From Hydnum rufescens UP504 (Eukaryota > Basidiomycota > Agaricomycetes > Cantharellales > Hydnaceae), in the NCBI GenBank assembly GCA_014904985.1, contig MU129086.1:114217-132100 (forward strand): a stretch of 17,884 bases of DNA, in the 5' to 3' direction. Made by a program: the position numbers and the translations under genes. The notes under the pieces were generated by a model. That model saw nothing but the letters and a program-made list of their open reading frames with translations. It did not search any database and was not told where the DNA came from. Below, one piece after another: positions 1-9,061 of this stretch. How positions within the stretch are numbered: the first letter of the stretch is position 1; every line of letters begins with the position of its first letter.

Positions 1-52
1 ACGACGAATCTCATGCTTCCGACATTCTTCGTGCGGCACGGAACCCCTAGTG
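1..52 (+). repeat. Left arm of 52-bp perfect inverted repeat
   Basis: Bases 1-52 are the exact reverse complement of 1115-1166. Similarity continues imperfectly inward (about 10 more bases on each side), and the outer limit is cut by the window edge. The two arms enclose the X tail fragment and the broken Y copy. The arms could be the ends of a mobile or duplicated segment, or an inverted duplication of flanking DNA. Confidence 0.85.
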
Positions 53-67
53 TATGTCTTGAAGACT

Positions 68-165
68 CACAGCCAGAGGATGGAACAGGAAAGTCTCTAT
101 TAGAGAAGTCGTGCAGGCGTGATAGGAAAATCTTTACGAGCTGTTCCAGCCAGGGGGACCTGCGA
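68..165 (+). pseudogene. Tail fragment of module X
   Basis: This short stretch matches the 3' part of the two longer X copies: it shares the cacagccagaggatggaac, tctattagaga and ctttacgagc words with 5436-5540 and with the complement of 9065-9150. It lacks about 15-20 bases that are present in both other copies (the attcgtattcgcctct segment), which shifts the frame. It lies immediately upstream of the broken Y copy, just as X lies upstream of Y on the minus strand at 9905-7258. No function is known. It is a relic used here only to establish the X-Y order. Confidence 0.6.
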
Positions 166-284
166 AAACAATAGGAATCTCATCAGCAGTATCCGATGCA
201 CGTACTTTCTCCTCCGACTGAAGGTGCCATAAAGTGCTTGAGAGAGCTGTGTTACACAATGAGACGGGTTGATTCAAATCTCAC

Positions 285-1041
285 GAACCGCCCATTGCCG
301 AGTCTTGTGACCCTGGCATACTGTATCTACAATCTCTTCGTCTACCATGGCTCTCTCATCTGCTATTCGTCTATGAGTGGAAACCAGGAGGCTTTTAGAT
401 ATTCCCTCACAGTTTTATAAATAGTTAAGGCAAAGGTTCTCACAAAGCACGAATGATTCGACGCTGCTCAAGCAATCGCGACCCCGATATTGGAGGATAC
501 AGCTGCGAAAATGCGAGTGGGAGCAACAGAAGACCATAAAGACACGTTCAAGACGGCAGTGAGTACACATTAATTCATTGAACGTTAGTTACTGCATCCT
601 AATCATCGCTGCTCAAGATGTTAAAACGGGATGGTTATAGAACGCGTAGCGACTGGCGCGATAGATGTCGATCGCCTAGGCCCACTATCACTGGAGGAAG
701 AAGAGGAAACGATTAGAACAGAGGAATGCCATGTCCTCCGGCGCGCAATTGCGGTCTTTGACAGAAACAAAACTGCCTGTATGTCGATATAGCATTGGGT
801 TCATTTCTGATAGAGATCTGGACCTACAGTATCTATCAGCATTGTCAACCTTGTGAGGGGTTTGACGACTTTGCTTGAAGCCTTAAAATAGTAGACAATG
901 TGAGTAGTTGTTATCAAGTATGTTTTGTCCCTCACCCGATTTCTCAGACTCCGAATACCTACAACATCGTCGTCCATCATCCAAGGGGTCTCGTGACTTG
1001 GAAGTGTGACTAAGCGACGTCATGATATCACTTTCCAGGAT
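285..1041 (+). pseudogene. Broken copy of HNH nuclease gene Y
   Basis: This is a plus-strand copy of the minus-strand gene at 8819-7258. Shared blocks include the end of exon 1 (tctacaatctc), the exon 2 segment (aatcgcgaccccgat), the exon 3 segment with the CHIL His region (ctccggcgcgcaattgcgg), and the exon 4/intron 4 boundary (gtagacaatgtgagtag). Most of exon 1 is missing: the sequence jumps near 300-310 from promoter-like sequence (cattgccgag, matching the complement of 8863-8876) to the end of exon 1. A second deletion at about 850-860 removes the part of exon 4 that carries the catalytic Asn and the second His. There are frameshifts, and a TGG to TGA change lies near 875. Homology stops at about 1041. 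It cannot encode an active nuclease. Confidence 0.85.
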
Positions 1042-1114
1042 GACAATGGAGGCGAGAAACATTTTTGCGGGGGACTCATTGGAGAAGGGGGGGAATAGGA
1101 GTCTTCAAACATAG

Positions 1115-1166
1115 CACTAGGGGTTCCGTGCCGCACGAAGAATGTCGGAAGCATGAGATTCGTCGT
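1115..1166 (-). repeat. Right arm of 52-bp perfect inverted repeat
   Basis: Exact reverse complement of 1-52, about 75 bases beyond the 3' break of the Y copy. Perfect identity over 52 bases contrasts with the degraded sequence between the arms. That suggests either recent duplication or gene conversion of the arms. Confidence 0.85.
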
Positions 1167-3361
1167 CGGCGATGGTAACAGAGCGCTTCGCAGACGAGAA
1201 GTAAGTGTGTGAGACAAAGGGCAATGTGAGCATTATCACCTGGATGAGACACCTTCCAAGGCAAACACGCTTTTCTAGTAACGCAGATATTCAGCAGCAT
1301 CCCGCGCATGAGAGGAATAAAAACCAACGGTGGCTATGACCTCGGCTGTGATGCTGGTTGTTGACATTTGTTTCTGTTGTTGATGGCCCATGACGACCTG
1401 AAGCCCATTTCCCCGCCGGACTCGGAATCTTTGGCGCGCCTCACACCTGCCACCATCCCCGTGGGCGGGCTCCTCCGGGTCTGGGACTTGCGGCTCTTGA
1501 GACGGAATGTTTTTCAGCACGTCGCAACGAGATGTAGCATCTCATATGCTTCTTCGCCTTTTCCAGAACTGTCCACTCGACCCTCGAACACGGACCGTCT
1601 TCATGATCAGAATATGAAGTTTATGAGAAACGCATGGCATCAATAAATCAGCACATCATCACGCACCGCATAGCAATATCTGGCCACTGCATATTCAAAG
1701 CCTCTCCCGTTGCCTTCGCCATTCTCAGGAAGGTTAAACCTGCAGATGATTACGCACTTGGGGATGCAAGGTTTTCCATTTTGTTTTGAATACGGCGGTA
1801 CTCACACAGGTGTCGGCGCAACCCGCCATCGAGATGACGATCTTATATGAATTGCACAGGATCCGAGTCCAGCGTTCGCCGTCTGAAGGTGATGGGGGGG
1901 ATAAAGGGATTGGGTCGAAGGAGGGCTCCAAGCGATTCCGGGATTCCCCATGAGAGCCATAGGAGGTGAGAGGGAGGACGAAGTAAACATATTTTGTTTG
2001 CACAGATTTGGATCACTCCACGAGCTTCACCTCCGCATCGAGCTTGTGGTGGTCCACAGATGCCATGCCCATCGGCTGGCGACGCAGACTCACCTGAGGA
2101 AATCTATCGACATCGACGTTGCATGGTCTGCCACATCGTCCCACATTCCTCCTTCCTTTGGGACGAATCTAGGCAGTTGATCTAGCGGCCATCGTCCTTG
2201 TGAAGTTTGAGTCTAGCCAGCCTCATCTTGACCATTTGTTGCTGGCAAACCGCCAATCAGAAAATGAGGGATACTGGACAGAAAAATCGGATAGACGTAA
2301 GCACAGCCAACTGCCGACTTTGTTGTGGAAACACTGCCTGGACTCACTCGAGCTCGTGATAGTTCGAACTAGTGTAGCCCAAGCAAACTTTCGCTCCGGC
2401 GCTTCGCTCGTGTGCGATTTCCATGTTCCCTTGGGAATGTTCTCAATGTCTCTTCGTTCCTGGGCGCTAGACTGTCCCCAGAACAAAAGAATCTAACTCA
2501 AGTTCCTCCTGTCGAGGGTCTCCCACAACAATTGTCAAGGGCGGCCACATGAACGGTTGTCTCCATACAATACAGGTTATAGTTCCTTTCTATGTTTTGG
2601 CAGACCTTTGTCCGTGCACACTATGAAGGCGTATCTGCCGCGAATATAACGATCACGGAGTATTATTATTGTTAGGTATGTTGTGCAACGCGACTTAGCT
2701 CCCATCAAATTCCCGGATCGGGTCAACTCAGTAGTGGGTTCCATAAATTGGTTCTCGCCCGTCGCTAGCACCCCTGAATGCGATAAGTATAAGAACATAC
2801 GTACCTAAGCCCAAAGAGGCATGGACAAATACACCCGGGAATGGAAATGCACACCTCGAGCCTGCTTTCGATCAGCCAAACCCCGAAAACTCGAAGAAGT
2901 ATCAGGATAACATTTCGCGCAAGGCTACAAACCTCTGGAAACATTGGGATCCTACCTACCCAATTAGTGCAGGTGATCGGACTTGTCATTCCAAATTTAC
3001 AATCCGTGTCGCGCGCTCGGAGCGCCATCAAAGTCCCCACGTACTCTGGATTACGACCTTCAGCATCACACTGCCCAGATCTCGAGCGCTCCGATATGAA
3101 AATTGGCGCTTAAGTTGACAGATTAATTCCCACAAACATGCCCTGAAATTGTGGCAGCATCATAAACAATGGCCATCCACCTCGTGTACATGACTATGAT
3201 AGCCCGCGAGGAAATTCTGGACAGATGTCTCTATAACATTCATTCCCACATCCCTGAGGTCGCCCACGAAACTCGGTATATCCACTAGCTATCGGTGGAA
3301 AACCTGAGTTCCCACGCATTTGTCTCCACAGCGTCCACGAGAATTGGGCAGATTCCTGTAG
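1167..3361. other. Region without a supportable gene
   Basis: I find no recognised protein family, RNA gene or repeat here. Several open frames of 60-98 codons exist on both strands. The best-looking are 2200-2496 (+), open upstream as well and of balanced composition, and 2841-3113 (+). Neither has a recognisable motif or a second copy in the window for comparison. A possible splice acceptor (pyrimidine-rich, then cacag) is seen near 2006. Degenerate genes could be hidden here, but I cannot support them from the sequence. Confidence 0.4.
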
Positions 3362-3362
3362 A

Positions 3363-3370
3363 TATATAAA
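3363..3370 (+). promoter_or_regulatory. TATA box of gene Z (copy 1)
   Basis: TATATAAA lies 61 bases upstream of the ATG at 3432. It is followed by a pyrimidine-rich stretch with three cttca/ccttca repeats running up to the start codon. A TATA box followed by a CT-rich leader is the usual layout of strong fungal core promoters. The second Z copy has no equivalent because its 5' end is missing. Confidence 0.6.
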
Positions 3371-3431
3371 CGATCAGTACTCCCTTTCAATCCGCATTCG
3401 CCTTCACCTTCACCTTCATCCACTCCTCGAC

Positions 3432-4576
3432 ATGGATCAGTTCTTTCAAGACCCCTTGGAATCCATCTCCTCCGACCACCAACTCCCATCGAACCTCAAA
3501 TGGGGCTCTACGGATGATTATTCAAACTTTGGGGCAGAGCCCTCCCTGTCGTACGGGCACCACCACCACTACCACCACCTACGGCGGCACCACTCCTCAC
3601 TGGGGAACTTTCCTATGAGCAACAGCACGGCTTTGCGCACCAGGTTAGCCATTTTCTGGCCAAAAATTTTCTGCCAAAACACAATAATAATAATTAATGA
3701 TGTATCAATCGATGGTACAGCCAAATCCGATGTACCTCCCACCGGCATTGGGAACGACGGAAGCCCCGACGTACGCGCACAATTCTGATATCGAGGAAGG
3801 AGATAAGGTAAGCAAAATATTGAGCCCATCCCGAAGTGAAGACTGAGATATGGTTGGGTAGGACACTGACCTTCTCCAATTCGCGGATTTCGGCACTATT
3901 GCTGGAACAAGTGGTCATGCAACACATTCAGTATGTGCATTCTTCTCAAGGGCCATTGCTCAGGACTGATATACACCCGGGATGGGGCACACAGGTTGCC
4001 ACCACGCTCGCCTCGGCGAGCAACCTTAAATTAGAAGAGGCCCCCACCCACAAGGGAAAACCTCAAGGGAAGGAGCCTCAGTCTCGGCGCCTGCCCAAGG
4101 TCAAGGGAGGACAGCACCCCGGACCACAACCCACAGGAAAGAAACCTAGGCGTCCTAGAACTAAGCTCCACGGCGAAGAGGCCGACATCGCCCGGCACAT
4201 CGCACGTCAGCTTTTAGCAGAGGTCGAACGCTGTGATGAACACCATCTGCCCGAAGTGCAAACTAGAGTGCGGTCCGTGTTACCGCAAGAGACTTGACCG
4301 TGGGCAGAAGGATGATCGATTATATGTCCGACCCGAGCTCAATGCTCTCGTATTCACTGCGACGTCAGAGGCCGCGCCCGCCCACCAGACCGGGTCACCA
4401 CCGACATGGCCCTCATCCCCGACAACTTGAACCATGTGCGATCCACCCTCGAAGCGCACATGGGAGCTGTGGGAAACAGGCCGTTGGGACTATTCGCAAT
4501 GCGAGTGCGAGAGCCCCGTCGGTGGAAAGTGACGCGGCCGAACGGTGTAGTAGTGGTGGTGCGTGAGGCAGAATGA
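3432..4576 (+). pseudogene. Gene Z copy 1, unrecognised spliced gene, frameshifted
   Basis: Comparison with the copy at 10133-10805 gives this exon model: 3432-3643, intron to 3720; 3721-3807, intron to 3861; 3862-3930, intron to 3994; 3995-4576. Exons 2 and 3 are 29 and 23 codons in both copies, and all introns are GT..AG. I do not recognise the family. The product has an acidic middle (IEEGDK), then a basic stretch GKKPRRPRTKL in exon 4 that could bind nucleic acid or act as a nuclear signal. Damage: exon 1 has two extra bases relative to copy 2 (gggca versus gag near 3558), turning a Pro-rich reading into a His-rich one and putting exon 1 out of phase with exon 2. Exon 4 has in-frame TGA at 4295 and 4310, after which the frame is open to the TGA at 4574. 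An intron spanning those two stops is the alternative. Upstream is a good promoter; module X begins 94 bases downstream. Confidence 0.6.
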
Positions 4577-4648
4577 TTATTGCCTGATCAAGGTCAGTGC
4601 GGCAACCACCTCCTTGTGGGAACACTATCATATATCGTCATTGTAATG

Positions 4649-5563
4649 TGCTAACAGTATATGTACTCAATGTATCGTGATACGTCCGACTGCTTCTGTC
4701 GCGACGGCGGGAGGCCCGATCCCCACAGCCCTAAGATGTTTCCCTTGCAGCAGGAGTCTGAAGGTTCCCTCAGCGGTGCAAACTCATTGATAAATTGGCA
4801 GATTCGAATTGCTCAGTTTGCTGGGGTGTCTGAATAGTGGGACGACGGGATGAGTAAAAGACACGGGAGAGACCTTCGACAAAGGGGAAGGACAAACCAC
4901 TACTCAGGTGTTCACTGGAAAATTTCACCTCTCGACTGAACTCCACAGATATCTAACCACCAACTAACGTAAGGCATTGTGGAAGGGTATTCGTCTCCAG
5001 AACATAAGGTACCCGAAGGATCCTGGGGTGGAAAAGGTGACATAGTCGTAGATGAAGCCACAGTTCTAAGTCAGCAAAGCGAAATGTAATCTGTAGCTGA
5101 ATGAGCTCAAAATCGTGGTACCAGTGGTCATACAACCCGTTCCGTACACGTCTCGAAGTGCTGGAATCAGATGCTCCAAGATACCGATATGGGCATGCGC
5201 AGGTCACCGCTACGCTCGCTTCGCGGGCGCCAATATTTCCGAGGAAGTGATTCCCCTGCACCTGGAAGACCGTGCCCCGTTCAGAACGCCGAAAATCCTG
5301 GTCGAAACAAACCTAGAAGCCAGGCTGGGCCCACGGGAAACAACTCGTACGACATTGAGGCAAAAGGAGTGCAGCATCCAATGCTCTTAGAGAACCCTCT
5401 TGGCAAGCCTGCTCGAGTCGAGCCGAGGCACGCACTCACAGCCAGAGGATGGAACGGAAAAGTATCTATTAGAGAATTCGTATTCGCCTCTCTGAAGTGC
5501 AGGAGTGATCGGAAAACCTTTACGAGCCCTTCGAGGCAGGGGCCGAGACCATTCAAACAGTGA
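4649..5563 (+). repeat. Left arm of ~0.9-kb inverted repeat (module X)
   Basis: Bases 4649-5563 align as reverse complement with about 9062-9925. Similarity starts at gtgctaacagtatatgtac on the outer side. Identity is patchy with many small indels, so this is an old duplication. The arms are separated by about 3.5 kb that contain the SINE-like sequence, the MITE-like element and the HNH gene. Confidence 0.75.
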
Positions 5564-5570
5564 TTGACTT
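4670..5570 (+). pseudogene. Module X, plus-strand copy
   Basis: An unrecognised protein-coding module, inferred from conservation with the inverted copy at 9905-9062. Both begin ATG-TAY-CGT-GAT, and both have a short first segment ending in the conserved words SLSGAN and W-x-I. In the right copy the segment contains C-R-N-C-G-R-P (a CxxC motif); here it is CRDGG, so the second Cys is lost. Further conserved blocks follow: ENFT..RL..TDI.PPTNV.HCGRVF at about 4917-5000 (with two in-frame stops in this copy), VVDEAT..SQQSEM at about 5044-5085, a possible intron starting GTAATC, and a 3' segment encoding SIREFVFASLKC at about 5462-5500. Exact exon borders are uncertain. Mutated Cys and internal stops make this copy non-functional. 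It sits directly 3' of Z. Confidence 0.5.
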
Positions 5571-5669
5571 TGGGCAACATCCGGATGCAAATCCGGAAAC
5601 TCGGCTCGCCCAGCAACTCGGCGGCGGATCCGGATGGTGTTATATACATACGAAACTAGGACTGGTTGT

Positions 5670-5755
5670 ATTCACCACTGTAGTGTAGTGGCTAGTGTGG
5701 TAGTATGGTATTTTCTTTTGCATTGCCCCGGTTCGAAACTTGGCCAAGTCAAGAG
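5670..5755 (+). ncRNA. tRNA-like / SINE-like sequence with Pol III boxes
   Basis: A tRNA-like block shows an A-box-like GTGGCTAGTGTGG (about 5688-5700) and a good B-box GGTTCGAAACT (5730-5740), spaced about 30 bases apart, followed by a partial acceptor-side sequence. The anticodon-arm region (tattttcttttgca) does not form a clean 5-bp stem, so a working tRNA is unlikely. Such a block followed by AT-rich DNA is typical of a tRNA-derived SINE or a tRNA pseudogene. The downstream end is not defined. Confidence 0.4.
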
Positions 5756-6310
5756 ATCAAATTAAGACCGCCATAAACCCGGTGCTCCGCCCTTGAAGCA
5801 TCGCAGGATTTTAGAGCCTCCTTTTGGCTTATCAATATGTTATCTCACTCACATTCATCCATAGAAAATCACACCACTTGCGCGCGCGAGAGAAATGAGA
5901 ATAATCATAATTAGGAGTTCAGATATCTTCTTCAATAAGAAGATCCTCATATATATATACAAGACACACACTATCAGATGAATTCTTACAGGCCAAATAC
6001 CGTATCTCAATAGACATACACACTCAGCCAAAAGCCAAAAACAACAACAGAGAATATACAGAACAAACAGATCGTTGACTGTGGCGCGATTTCCGGTTTT
6101 TCAAGCATACACAAGAGATATAGCCCCAAAAAAAAAAGAGGAAGAGACAAGAGCTCCTCCCAACTCCTCTCTAACAAAGCAAAACAGTTCAGAGCACATG
6201 ATGAACACAAAACCGACCCACCCCGAGATAAACAGATAAAAAAAACCAACTCAAAGTAAGATTAATTCGTACTTAGTTCTTATTCCTACTCTCGATTGTA
6301 TGTTTACCTA
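5756..6310. other. AT-rich gene-free spacer
   Basis: AT-rich DNA with simple stretches: an atatatatata run near 5950, a 10-base A run near 6127, and A-rich tracts. The longest frame (6249-6007, minus) is 80 codons, low-complexity and hydrophobic, and looks like chance. It could in part be the body of the SINE-like sequence to its left. No gene is supported. Confidence 0.4.
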
Positions 6311-6311
6311 C

Positions 6312-6899
6312 TGGTACGAGACCGCCCTCGGCGCCTGCCGGCAGCCGGACGCGGTATATAAACAAGACTTCTCCTCCTCTCCTCGCAGCACTCGTGCCTC
6401 GCTGTATTTCTTACCTCGACTTTCACGCATCGGCATCTTGGCATGTACTGATTTTTAATTTTTAATTTATTTTGGCAAAACTTGCAAACTTTTAGAATTG
6501 AATAGCCCTAGTGATTGTTGCCACAACCTAGGATTACAGCTCGCAGGTTGTCGGGGTGGTTAAGAGGAACAAAAGCCATGAAGAAGATTGCTTACGACGA
6601 GACTCGCATAATTTCTTCTTCCGCACTGACTCAATTCGATATACTCTGAATTACATAATGTACATACAGAGTGTTTTCTTCTACACGAGCACCGTCGCTC
6701 ATTATCAATAGTACGAGCTCCACTTAGCTTTCACTGACAAGAGATTCAATCTACACTTTGCATATGGATATAGATACAAGGTGCTCTTAGACACTTCCTT
6801 GAAAAAAAATTGCACCTTTACTGGGCGCAACGCCTATAGCTAGAGGTAGACCTGTCTTGTTTATGTAACGCATCAGGCGCCGAGGGCGGTCACGTACTA
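6312..6899. mobile_element. Inverted-repeat element, MITE-like
   Basis: A perfect 17-bp inverted repeat (accgccctcggcgcctg at 6321-6337; complement at 6874-6890) is extended outward by TGGTACGAG versus TAGTACGTG. It is extended inward by an acgcggtatataaacaagac-like stretch in both arms, the left arm having 11 extra bases (6338-6348). The ~590-bp interior is AT-rich and has no coding frame, as expected for a non-autonomous terminal-inverted-repeat element. I could not define a convincing target duplication (a TA at both ends is possible), so the superfamily is not assigned. The TATATAAA in the left arm could also be a promoter remnant. Confidence 0.45.
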
Positions 6900-7257
6900 A
6901 TGACTGTACACACTTATGCAGAGTTGAGGCTTAAGTACAAAAGGTGTTCTTTCTTTATAGTAGGGGGCGAGGACGAGGCGCGAGTCTGGAGGATATAATT
7001 GTGGCGTTAGCTTTGGCAGTGGCAGTGTGAACGGCGAGACATAAAATAAGGCTTTCTATACAACACCTGGGGGTGGGCAGTCCCGCTGTTCGTTTGAGAT
7101 GCAGGGTGGCGATCCCCCTAGGATATATTCCGGAATGTCCACAACTTAGACTTCCTTCACCGATTCTTAGATCACATTTCGATCCCTTGGGTCATACTAG
7201 TGCCTACCTATCAGTTTGGTGTATTCCTCCAGCCCGGGTGTACATTTGTGGGGTCCT
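6900..7257. other. Intergenic, 3' flank of gene Y
   Basis: No gene or repeat is visible. This stretch would hold the 3' untranslated region and terminator of the minus-strand HNH gene whose stop is at 7260-7258. I see no unambiguous polyadenylation signal. Confidence 0.4.
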
Positions 7258-8819
7258 CTAGTTAACCGCCAATTGTTGCATAGACCTCACGCTCTCCCAC
7301 AAATGCAGAGTTTCAAAGTCATCCCCAACTAGAACGGCTCCAGGGGCACCGCCTCCGCCAGCCCTGCGTATTGCCGCATCTATTTCTTCCCCAGCCCCAC
7401 TCATGTGCAAAACTCCAGCAATAGCGGAATGGATACGAATAAAGAGAGGATTAGGCAAGGCAATACCCTGTTCTCGTCGCTGTACCTCGTCTCCAGCATC
7501 ACCGGATCGAGTATTTCGTTGCTTTTTGCGAGGTGGAGAGGATGCCTCTGTATAGCGAGCACTAAAATCCTGGAAAGTGATATCACTACGTCGCGTAGGC
7601 ACACTTCCAAGTCCGAGACCCCTTGGACGATGGACGATGATGTTGTAGGTATTCGGAATCTGAGAAATGGGGTGAGGGATGAAGCATAATTTAGAGTGAC
7701 TACTCACGTTGTCTACCTTTCTAAGACTCCAAGCAAAGTTGTCAAAGCCCTTGTGGGCATCACCACGGAGGGTCATACCATTCGATGGATCATCGATGAT
7801 GGAGGCGATGTCCTCGATGGTCATCATAGGCATCGAAGCGTAATGACGAAGAATATCAAAGGTTGACAATGCTGATAGGTACTGTAGGTCCAGATATCTA
7901 TCAGAGATGAACCAAATGCCATAACCAACAGACAGACAGTTTTGTTTCGGTCAAAGACCGCAATTGCGCGCCGGAGGATATGACATCCCACTGTTCCAAT
8001 CGTTTCCTCTTCTTCCTGCGGTGATAGTGGACCTGGGTGATCGACATCTATCTTACCGGTCGCCACGCATCGATAACCATCCCGTTTTAACAGCTTAAGC
8101 CGTGGTGATTAGAATGCGCGAATGCTTAAAGAATTAACGTGTACTTACTGCCGTCTTGAACCTGTCTATACGATTTTCTGTTGCTCCCACTTCCATTCTC
8201 CCGGCTGTATCCTCCAATGTCGGGGTCGCGATTGTTGAGGGCGTCGCATTGATTTGCAATTTGTGAGAACCATTTGCCTTAACTAGTTATGGACTGTGAG
8301 GGAATATCTAACAGGCCCCTGCTTCCACTCACAGACGAATAGTAGATGGGAGAGCCATGTGGAAGCGAGAGATTGTAGATATGCCAGGGTCACATCATTG
8401 TCCTCTCGCCGACAAGCGCAAATGGCAGAAGCAGTGTACCGCTTGCCGCCCTCGCCACCGCATTCAAATGCATAGAAAAGCATGGAATGGAGGACACGAT
8501 CGAGTTTGATCCTATCCCTGATCTCCGAATCGCCGTACAGCAATCGATTGTAGACCGGGTGAGAGGCAAGTTCTTTGATCAGGCGTTGAGCTTGATCTTC
8601 CAAATCAGGCAAAGGGTTGGGGCTTCCGATGACAGCCTCAACCTCTTGAGTGAACTCGCTGGATCGGGTTGAGATTTGACTGGTGTCCGAAGAAAAGCTT
8701 GCATTTGGGCCACCAGTGTTATCATCTTCGCCCGGTACGGAAGTTAGTGTCGATTCGTTGGAAGGGGCACGTTCGTGAGAAGGCATGTCAGGGTGAGAGC
8801 AAGCTGAGTTGTGATACAA
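7258..8819 (-). CDS. HNH_2-type nuclease domain protein, five exons
   Basis: Spliced model on the minus strand: exons 8819-8337, 8277-8149, 8093-7938, 7881-7708 and 7659-7258, giving a 447-residue protein with all junctions in phase 0. Introns are 59, 55, 56 and 48 nt; introns 1 and 3 use GTCTGT donors and introns 2 and 4 GTAAGT/GTGAGT. The HNH_2-like domain spans about residues 205-315: RDGYRC (Cys213), CHIL (His242), DDPSNGM (Asn290) and AHKGFD (His299), matching the C..TG / HI / NG / H..FD pattern of that family. A basic cluster RKKQR at about 358-362 could be a nuclear signal. The family is common in mushroom-type fungi and its substrate is unknown; DNA nicking or cutting is an inference from the fold. 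The start could instead be Met12 (8786). Intron 4 has a length divisible by three and could be retained without a frameshift. Unlike the other repeats here, this copy has no stops or frameshifts when spliced. Confidence 0.75.
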
Positions 8820-8849
8820 TCTGTGGAGGTTCTATCAATGCGTGTGGCG

Positions 8850-8878
8850 ACCGGCCACAGCACTCGGCAATGGCCGGT
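8850..8878. promoter_or_regulatory. GC-rich hairpin upstream of HNH gene
   Basis: ACCGGCCA (8850-8857) and TGGCCGGT (8871-8878) form an 8-bp perfect inverted repeat around a 13-base loop, 31-59 bases upstream of the HNH start codon. It may be a dimeric operator, a leader hairpin or chance. Part of it (cattgccgag) survives in the broken Y copy near 290-305, so this leader belonged to the ancestral Y unit. Confidence 0.35.
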
Positions 8879-9061
8879 TCGGGCTAATTAAGAATGTCTC
8901 GCTCTGCAGCCTTTCAGAGACCGCTCTCTGAAGGACTTTGTGACTCTCTTGGCCTGAAAACGACCTCTTGCGTTACATATGAAAGGCCCCACCTTGGGAA
9001 AAAAGCACGGGCGTCTGATACTGATGGGATGCTTGTTTAGGGTTGCAGGTTTGTATGGTCT

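Noticed and set aside
3550..3600. Histidine-rich metal-binding domain in Z
   Set aside because: The copy at 10133 shows this to be a frameshifted Pro-rich tract.
3569..3927. Minus-strand ORFs opposite gene Z (also 10243-10539)
   Set aside because: They cross exon-intron borders of Z that are conserved in both copies, so they are shadows despite being duplicated.
5670..5755. Functional tRNA gene
   Set aside because: The anticodon and acceptor stems do not pair properly; only the Pol III boxes are convincing.
6007..6249. 80-codon hydrophobic minus-strand ORF
   Set aside because: It lies opposite an A-rich, low-complexity stretch. Its Leu/Phe/Cys-rich composition follows from that, and there is no other support.
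6356..6440. TATA box and CT-rich leader as promoter of a gene to the right
   Set aside because: No coding frame follows before 7257 on the plus strand, and the TATATAAA lies inside an inverted-repeat arm.
8205..8332. 128-nt intron 1 of the HNH gene using GTGAGT and the acceptor at 8205
   Set aside because: It also keeps frame, but is much longer than the other introns (48-59 nt). The GTCTGT donor with the 8278 acceptor gives a typical length and retains a coding-like exon 2. Kept as the alternative.
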